Source: Smittia aterrima
Lineage: Eukaryota > Arthropoda > Insecta > Diptera > Chironomidae
Assembly: GCA_033063855.1 (NCBI GenBank)
Contig: CP093830.1
Location: 15,996,854-16,060,853, forward strand
Reading direction: 5' to 3'
DNA: 64,000 nt
A program made the position numbers and the translations under genes. Below the pieces are notes generated by a model. The model was not told where the DNA came from. It saw nothing but the letters and a program-made list of their open reading frames with translations, and searched no databases. Below, piece by piece: positions 53,001-64,000 of the stretch; positions within the stretch are counted from its first letter, which is position 1, and every line of letters starts with the position of its first letter.

Positions 53001-56000
53001 TGCCCACGGTGCTCTTGCACTGCTCATATTTTTCTTGTCTTTCCAATGCATCATGCGCAGAATTTCGCTCGAGTATTAAAAGAATTAAAAGAAGAACCGG
53101 TCTTAAGATCACCTTAGGGAGCTCAACGATATGCAGCAGACAATATTTCTGCTGATATGCATTTTCGAATCCTTAGCAACACCCCGAAAAAAAAGAGAGG
53201 ATGGAATGGGTAGATGTTTGCATTCCACAGCAATTAGGGGAACACGAAAGGTGACATCGGAAAATGGACGCGATTTTTTACGAGAGTTAAGTGAGTGAGA
53301 GAGAAGGAACTCTTCAAGAGAAGTCAACAAATTCATTTTAAATTGCCATGTCACCCCTTTCAAATAAACTTGCAATTTATCTTATCGCCCTAAAAATCAA
53401 GTAACTCTTTGATGCTAAAGGTTTGAACTGTAATAAAGTTTGAGAGATAGTCACTCTCATTTAGACGTTTAATTGAGCGATGAAAACTCTTTGCTTATAT
53501 TTTTAAAATAAATTTCCTTCTTTTTTAAAGTTAGGGAGAATAAGAAACCTATTTCACACTCGTTTAAGCATTCGTTTGGCAAACAGGGACGATCCGAGTG
53601 CGGTGATTAAAATGTAATCGCTTTGTTCCACCACTGCGGGAAATAATTAGAACGAAAACACGTTCGAGTCGTCGAGGATGAAAAACTTGAGAATGTTTTC
53701 ATCGATTCTTCAAAATAATATTTCAAGGAATATCACCCAACACACTCGAGAGAAAAATTGAATAATAATTAGATTATTCCACAAACTCAAGTGACACTTG
53801 AATCGTGATGAGTCAAAACAGATTACAGAGTTCAAGTGCAACCGAACCATCGACTTCGGATGACACGCTTCATTTAATTCACTATTTTGTCTTCTTGAAG
53901 AGAGACAAGCACTTCGGTCCCTAGTGCAAATAGACAAATTAACTAAATGCTTTGAGATGAAACGCTTTCGCTAAGCCTTGAGGATTGAAAGTTTCAACAC
54001 GAAATTTCCATTTAATTTTCAATTTCTCGTCTTTAAGCATCCAATTTTCCATTTGCTTAATTTTCTATTTTCCATATCATGTAATTTGAAATTATGTTTA
54101 CTCTAATCGTTTTTCGGTTACATAAAGGGTGAGGGATGAAGACATTAAAGAGTGCTTGGCTGAAAAAACACGAAAGATTAATGACGAGGGTTGTTAACAA
54201 AAAGTTGTTAAGTCTTTAAAAGAGTTTTATTTGCGTTTAAAGTCTGCAGTTTGATAAAATATTGAGCATTCGCTTTTGAAGTTTCTAGGATGCAACCTGG
54301 TTCAATGTTATTGACGAGATCTCTGAGTTAAGTAGGATTAATGTTGAGGAAGAAGAGAGGATTGAGTAGTTTAATCAACAAAATATATTTTAAAAATATT
54401 TCAATAGAATTTATTTTCATGATATAGCGAATTTCCTTTCAAACGAATAACTCATAAATAACTCAAACTAAATCGAGTCCAATCAAGATTCGACCAGCCC
54501 GAATCTAATTTATCTGAAAAAATTGACAGACTAATCGCACGTCTTAAAGTTTTTTTTTATTCGCTGATCTATGCAGTGGAATTCTTGTGAACGAAATTAT
54601 TTCGAAACATAAAAAGAGATAAGAAAATATTTGACGAATATTTCGTTGAACTTTCTTGTTCACTTGGAGAATGATTTTGGTCCTCCTCCGTCTGCAATGT
54701 CGAAATGTTTAGCACAAAGTCCTGAGCATAAACTACGATGAAAAAGAAGCCTTAATAATGATTTGTTCCATTAAATCACCGCTTAAGTTTTAACTCGCTC
54801 ACGATATCGCTGGCGGGCAGCATCAAATCTCCGAGTAAATTTTGAATTTTTCGTGGGAGTTGTGCTTGGTAGTTTTCCCTTTTTCTACGTTTCGTGCAGT
54901 TTTTTTTTTGGTTCAGGGTAATTATGCTTTGCTCGCAAACACGATCAGAACTGCGTGCGAAAAATAACTTGAATTCCTTTCCATGCAGAAAATTATCAGA
55001 AAAACGTTTCGCTCAGATCAGCAATCAAATGCGTGGGAGAGAAACTTTTCTAATAACTTTTGAGAAAACTCATTTTCGAACTTCGAATCTCGACGCATAT
55101 TTCATGAAAGAGATAAACTGTGCAAGCTGCAAAGAAGTCAAAAAATCCAAGCCAATCACGATTGTTGTTTTCATTTAAAATTTCTTTCAGTATTGCTTCG
55201 TCTGAAAATTGAAAATATGTGCAATGATTATCCCTTGCAGTGTAAAGAATGTTGCAAGAAGAACGAAAGGAAGGGAGATAAAATAATTAATCAGATATTT
55301 GCCAATGCTCCAACTTGATTCCAAGCACGGCAGTGCTCTTTATGACTTCAAACGAACGAGAGTAAAAAGGAAAATATGGGGGATAAGATCAGAATCCACC
55401 CTCGAGCATTTATTGTTCAGTTCCATATACGTACATGCTTCAACTTCTCTTTTTTCGTCTTTAAGCACTTTTTCATGATGCGTCGTTCTTCAATAAGAAA
55501 AGAGACATGAAAAAAGGAAGAAACGAGGTATTAAAATTAGGCCCAACGGGCACAACTTGGTTGAAGCGGCTTTATGGCAACGTGATTTTTATTAACATTA
55601 TTATTATTCTGCAGCAGCTGAAAGTTTCCATCCACCAGCACAGCAAGTTTGTCGAAGAAACACTCTCTTGGAAATGTTTCGAACGTGATGAAACTTTTCG
55701 TTAATTTTCTTTTCATAAAGCACGAGAAAGAGAAAAGAACTTGACGAGTTTTTGTATTTTCCTTCAAACAATAAAATGAAGTCTCAAGACTCAATTTGAT
55801 GAAAAACAACAAATTAACTGCTCCCCAACTGTTATCATTGCGAGTTTTCCCAACCCTCCCTCGTCCAACAACGAAATAAGAAAATCTAATTAAAATGTCT
55901 TGTTCGGTTGGAAAACGGAAAAAGGTATTTGGAAATGGAAGAGAAGGAAAATGATGAAATGAAATGAAGAAAACAATGAAAAGTCTTCATCTTTCCCTTG

Positions 56001-58602
56001 ATGAGTTTACTTCCCTCCAGTAATAAAAATTATAAACTTTTTCGTTCTCCTTGTCTAAGTCGTTAGAAGGAAAATGCGATTTGTAAACATTTCAACTCAA
56101 AATAAAGAAGAAAAAAAATCTTTCATCTCAACGGGAGAGCTTCAAAGTATTGATCGTTAGATAAAAATATAAAATCTAAATTAAAGTTTCACAATTTTCG
56201 CAATTTTGTCGTTCATTGGAGAATTTATTGAATATTTTTTGGGCAAATTCAAGACTCCCGACGTTCACGAGAGAGATAAAAGTACTGTCTTCTGATTGGT
56301 TTGATTCTCTTTTGCCTTGAGCTGCGCCTTGAACAGCTTCGAAATATTCTTGCTGCACGATTCTCTGGAGTGATGTAAAAATGTGTTCAAATGCTGTACA
56401 AAGCTCCGGAGGCGGTGACACAACAGAAAGAGAGAGAGCGAGAACATTCTTTGCGGCATTGAGCAGTAAACCTTATCGTCGCTTTTTATCATCCCTCTCG
56501 TGCTCTGCTCCCCTTCCTTTGCCGATGCTTCTTATTGCCTTTTCGCTTTACAGCAGCAGCAGCAGCAACGGCAACGTATGCTGTTTATGCTGTACGCATA
56601 TCGTTTCGTTTCTATGTTACATGATATCAATTTTTCTCTCTTTCTCTCCTCCTCGTCGCCTTTCGTCTCTTTCGCTTCGATTTTTTTCGACTCGAGAAGA
56701 ATAAAAATATTTTGGGTCAAAACTTTAATCTTTTGTAGAGAGCTGCATTGCCCGGAAGCTCATTGCCTTGATCCGTCGTACCATTGCTGTGGGATTACTT
56801 ACAAAAATTTGCTCTCAGCCAAAGGCTTGGAAAGTTTTATTTCTTCTCTTGATTAGAAGAAAGAAAATTGTGAAATTCAGTTTAAGTGTACAAACAATTG
56901 TGAGTCAGCAGCTTCCACCATTGCAATAAAAAAGAGAGTTTAATCGGATAAAACAAAATCGTGAAAATATACAAGAACAAAAAAGAAACTTGAGAGAACT
57001 TGAAAAATGTGAAAAATTGTGAAGAATTTAAATTTGTGCATGGAAGGAATTCTCAAAAAGAACAGCAAAAAATTCTTGCACAAATAAATGTAATTATAAA
57101 ATTCCTATCAAAAGTTTGACGGAGAACACGCAAAGTGTGGTACGATGTCCAACATAAAATTCTTATTTAATTATTGTTGAGTGAGCTTTTGGATTGAATT
57201 AACTTGGTGATCGTTTTGGTTAATCGCTTGAGATATTTTTTTGATGAAAATCAATCTTGATACACGAATGAAAAGTTAAAGAAAGTTGTATGTCGTGACC
57301 ACAAGTTATTTTAAAATTAAAGTTGATTATAAAGTATTAAACATTTCATGAAGGAAAATATTTTTAGAGAATTGAAAATAATTTTTTTAAATGAATAGTT
57401 TGATCTGAGAAGTTTAGACTGAAATTAAATTTGTCGCAATGTTTTAAAAAAAAAACATTTTTCAAGCTCAAAACTTGTCGCCAATAACTCGTGTAGATTT
57501 GAAAGTCATCCTATTTGATGTTTGTCGCTCTCTGTTCAGGTTACAGGTCAAGAGTTAACAATATTGAAAGGTTTACGTGTGGCTTTATGCCTCCTTAGTT
57601 ATTGATTTTTATTATTCCGTTCTCCTTTTATTCTTTTGTTCGCGAAATCATTTCGTTTTGTTCATTTCCATACTTGCTCGCTTCTCATCTTAATGGCAAT
57701 GAAGTGGTTGAAGAAGAAACAGTTTTATTACTCGCAATTTCAAATGAACATACATTCGAGCGAGAAATGTTAAATGTGAGACAGTGAAAGAAATTTCAAA
57801 GAGAGCATGACAACCACGAGAAGAATGCGTTCCACGAGCCAAAATGGCCAAGACGGTTGACTAACAGATGTAAATAAATTGCCGAATGCTTTCGTTCATT
57901 TGAAAACCCTTTTTCGCTTGCTGGCTCACATTCGGCGGACTTTATTTTAATTATCTCTTTTATGGTCTCACTCGCTAACTCTTGTCTGTGTACTGCGATG
58001 CATTCGAATGATTTTCATTTCCTTTTTGAACGCTTACGGATGCAATTCCTTTCATCGAGGCTTCGATGTATGTTGTGATCACTTCTCTTCATAACTCGCG
58101 AAAACTCCAATGCGAATGAGTTAATAAACTAATTTAAATATGCAGATTTTATTGCTGGACTGCGCTTTGAGATTTCAGATGCAAACTTTTTTTCACGGTT
58201 CAGACAAATTAGGAAAGAAATCTTATTAAACCTTAGAGGAAGTTGAGGTCGTGCACCTTAGGAAACCTTTCTCGGTTTTGGGGCGAAGAGATTATTTAGT
58301 GTTTTGTTTCGTGCTAAAGCTCTAAAGAAACATAATTTTGATTCGATCCGTGCCTAAAGCAGCTCACAAAATTCTTGCTACCGAATTCCGCCGGGGAATG
58401 TTATGATAACAATTATTTTTTCATCATCAGTCCGCAAAACTTCAAAATTAAATGTAAACCGGAGAATACGCGAAAATGATGAAGCAAAAAAGCTATAATT
58501 AACAATAATTGAAAATTGGCCCACTTCGAAATTCGTCCTATGATTAGAACGTCATGATTGCTGAACGAAATCTCATTTGTTTCTCGTCTTCTTTGATTTC
58601 AG
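44056..58602. other. Gene-free interval between onecut and AP-2
   Basis: About 14.5 kb separating two divergently transcribed transcription-factor genes. I found no convincing coding exon. Open frames here are short, start with non-ATG codons or lack family resemblance. Near 44055 there is an acceptor (CCTCTCAG) right before the onecut ATG, so at least one onecut 5'UTR exon lies further up in this interval. A palindrome containing AATAATT is at 45918-45932 and a (CAG)n run is at about 56552. The interval is a good place for enhancers of both genes; this is inference. Confidence 0.5.
45918..45932. repeat. Palindrome CCGCAATAATTGCGG
   Basis: Perfect 7-bp inverted repeat around a single central base, containing ATTA-type homeodomain core sequences on both strands. 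It lies in the non-coding region upstream of onecut. Confidence 0.6.
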
Positions 58603-63509
<4,907 letters not shown>

Positions 63510-63881
63510 TAAACGTTTAACATCCTTGGAGCTCTCCAAGCTAGATCAGCAAAATTGTGTAAAATATGATTTATCAAAGTTTAAAACATTGCAGCAGCAC
63601 TCGAGAGCAAAATATTCGAGGCACTTGCTGCATTAAACGTTCACTCTTCGTATTACTGAAGCAGATATAAATAAAATTTTCTTTTAACTAATTATTTTAC
63701 ATCCTAAGAGAAATTATTCTGAAAATATATGAATGTACAAGAAATAAAAGAAAAATGAAAAAGAAAAGTGTTTTAATTGAATTGCTGTAAAATAATTATC
63801 CAGACATAAATCATTCGTAAATTTGACTTTTTGAAGTCTTAAGTTTTTTTTAGTGGAAGATTTAGTTTTCTTATCATAATG
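63510..63881 (+). other. 3'UTR and end of AP-2
   Basis: Sequence between the AP-2 stop and the retroelement fragment. It contains AATAAA poly(A) signals at 63670-63675 and 63743-63748. No coding sequence. Confidence 0.6.
63743..63748 (+). terminator. Candidate poly(A) signal of AP-2
   Basis: AATAAA 234 nt after the AP-2 stop codon; a second copy is at 63670-63675. Either could direct 3' end formation. Confidence 0.4.
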
Positions 63882-64000
63882 TTCACATCGAAAAGAATAT
63901 CACGAAGAGCGAAGTTTCAAATGTACAAGACGTTAATTCGCCCAATAGCGATGTACGGAGCCGAGTCCTGGAACACAACACAAACGGACGAGGAACAGCT
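63882..64000 (+). mobile_element. Non-LTR retrotransposon reverse-transcriptase fragment
   Basis: An open frame running off the window edge reads KRISRRAKFQMYK then TLIRPIAMYGAESW and TQTDEEQL. This is the conserved segment near the C-terminus of LINE-type reverse transcriptases (family pattern K-x-L-I-R-P-x-x-x-Y-G-x-E-x-W-x-x-x-x-x-D-E-x-x-L). The N-terminal palm motifs are not present upstream, where AP-2 3'UTR sequence lies, so the copy is 5'-truncated, as is typical for LINE insertions. Its 3' end is outside the window. Confidence 0.8.

Overview
This is a eukaryotic, AT-rich window (roughly 35% GC by eye) with short GT-AG introns and long gene-free stretches. It holds five conserved animal regulatory or signalling genes. 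Protein features point to an insect: a fly-type ephrin with an N-terminal hydrophobic segment, an SRPK79D-type SR-protein kinase, the Shal/Kv4 potassium channel, the CUT-homeodomain factor Onecut, and the AP-2 transcription factor. I infer a dipteran, probably a lower (nematoceran) fly, because as I recall two of the genes (Ephrin, onecut) lie on the D. melanogaster fourth chromosome and three (Srpk79D, Shal, TfAP-2) on 3L. The species cannot be named from sequence alone.

Layout. 1-7246: no recognised gene. 7247-25513 (minus): Ephrin in four coding exons, with a 17-kb first intron that may hold a small nested secreted-peptide ORF near 14.5-14.7 kb. 25514-29279: intergenic. 29280-33867 (minus): SRPK, with two mutually exclusive 5' coding exons that share one downstream kinase body. 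36642-38652 (minus): Shal in seven coding exons. 40985-44055 (minus): onecut. Its annotated TGA stop is followed in the same frame by 117 further open, protein-like codons. 44056-58602: a 14.5-kb gene-free interval between the divergent onecut and AP-2 genes. 58603-63509 (plus): AP-2, with two alternative first coding exons and one GC-AG intron. 63882-64000 (plus): 3' end of a non-LTR retrotransposon reverse transcriptase, cut by the window edge.

The genes do not form a metabolic pathway. All five have well-known roles in nervous-system development or function (axon guidance, synaptic SR-protein kinase, A-type K+ current, neuronal transcription factors). The large non-coding flanks are typical of genes under complex cis-regulation.

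The most interesting points are the candidate stop-codon readthrough extension of onecut, a possible 24-nt onecut microexon, an SRPK isoform with a possible membrane anchor, an in-frame TGA just before the best-looking SRPK donor, the GC-AG intron in AP-2, and the unrecognised secretory ORF in the ephrin intron. Exon boundaries were derived by hand from splice consensus, phase matching and family alignment from memory; no database search was run.
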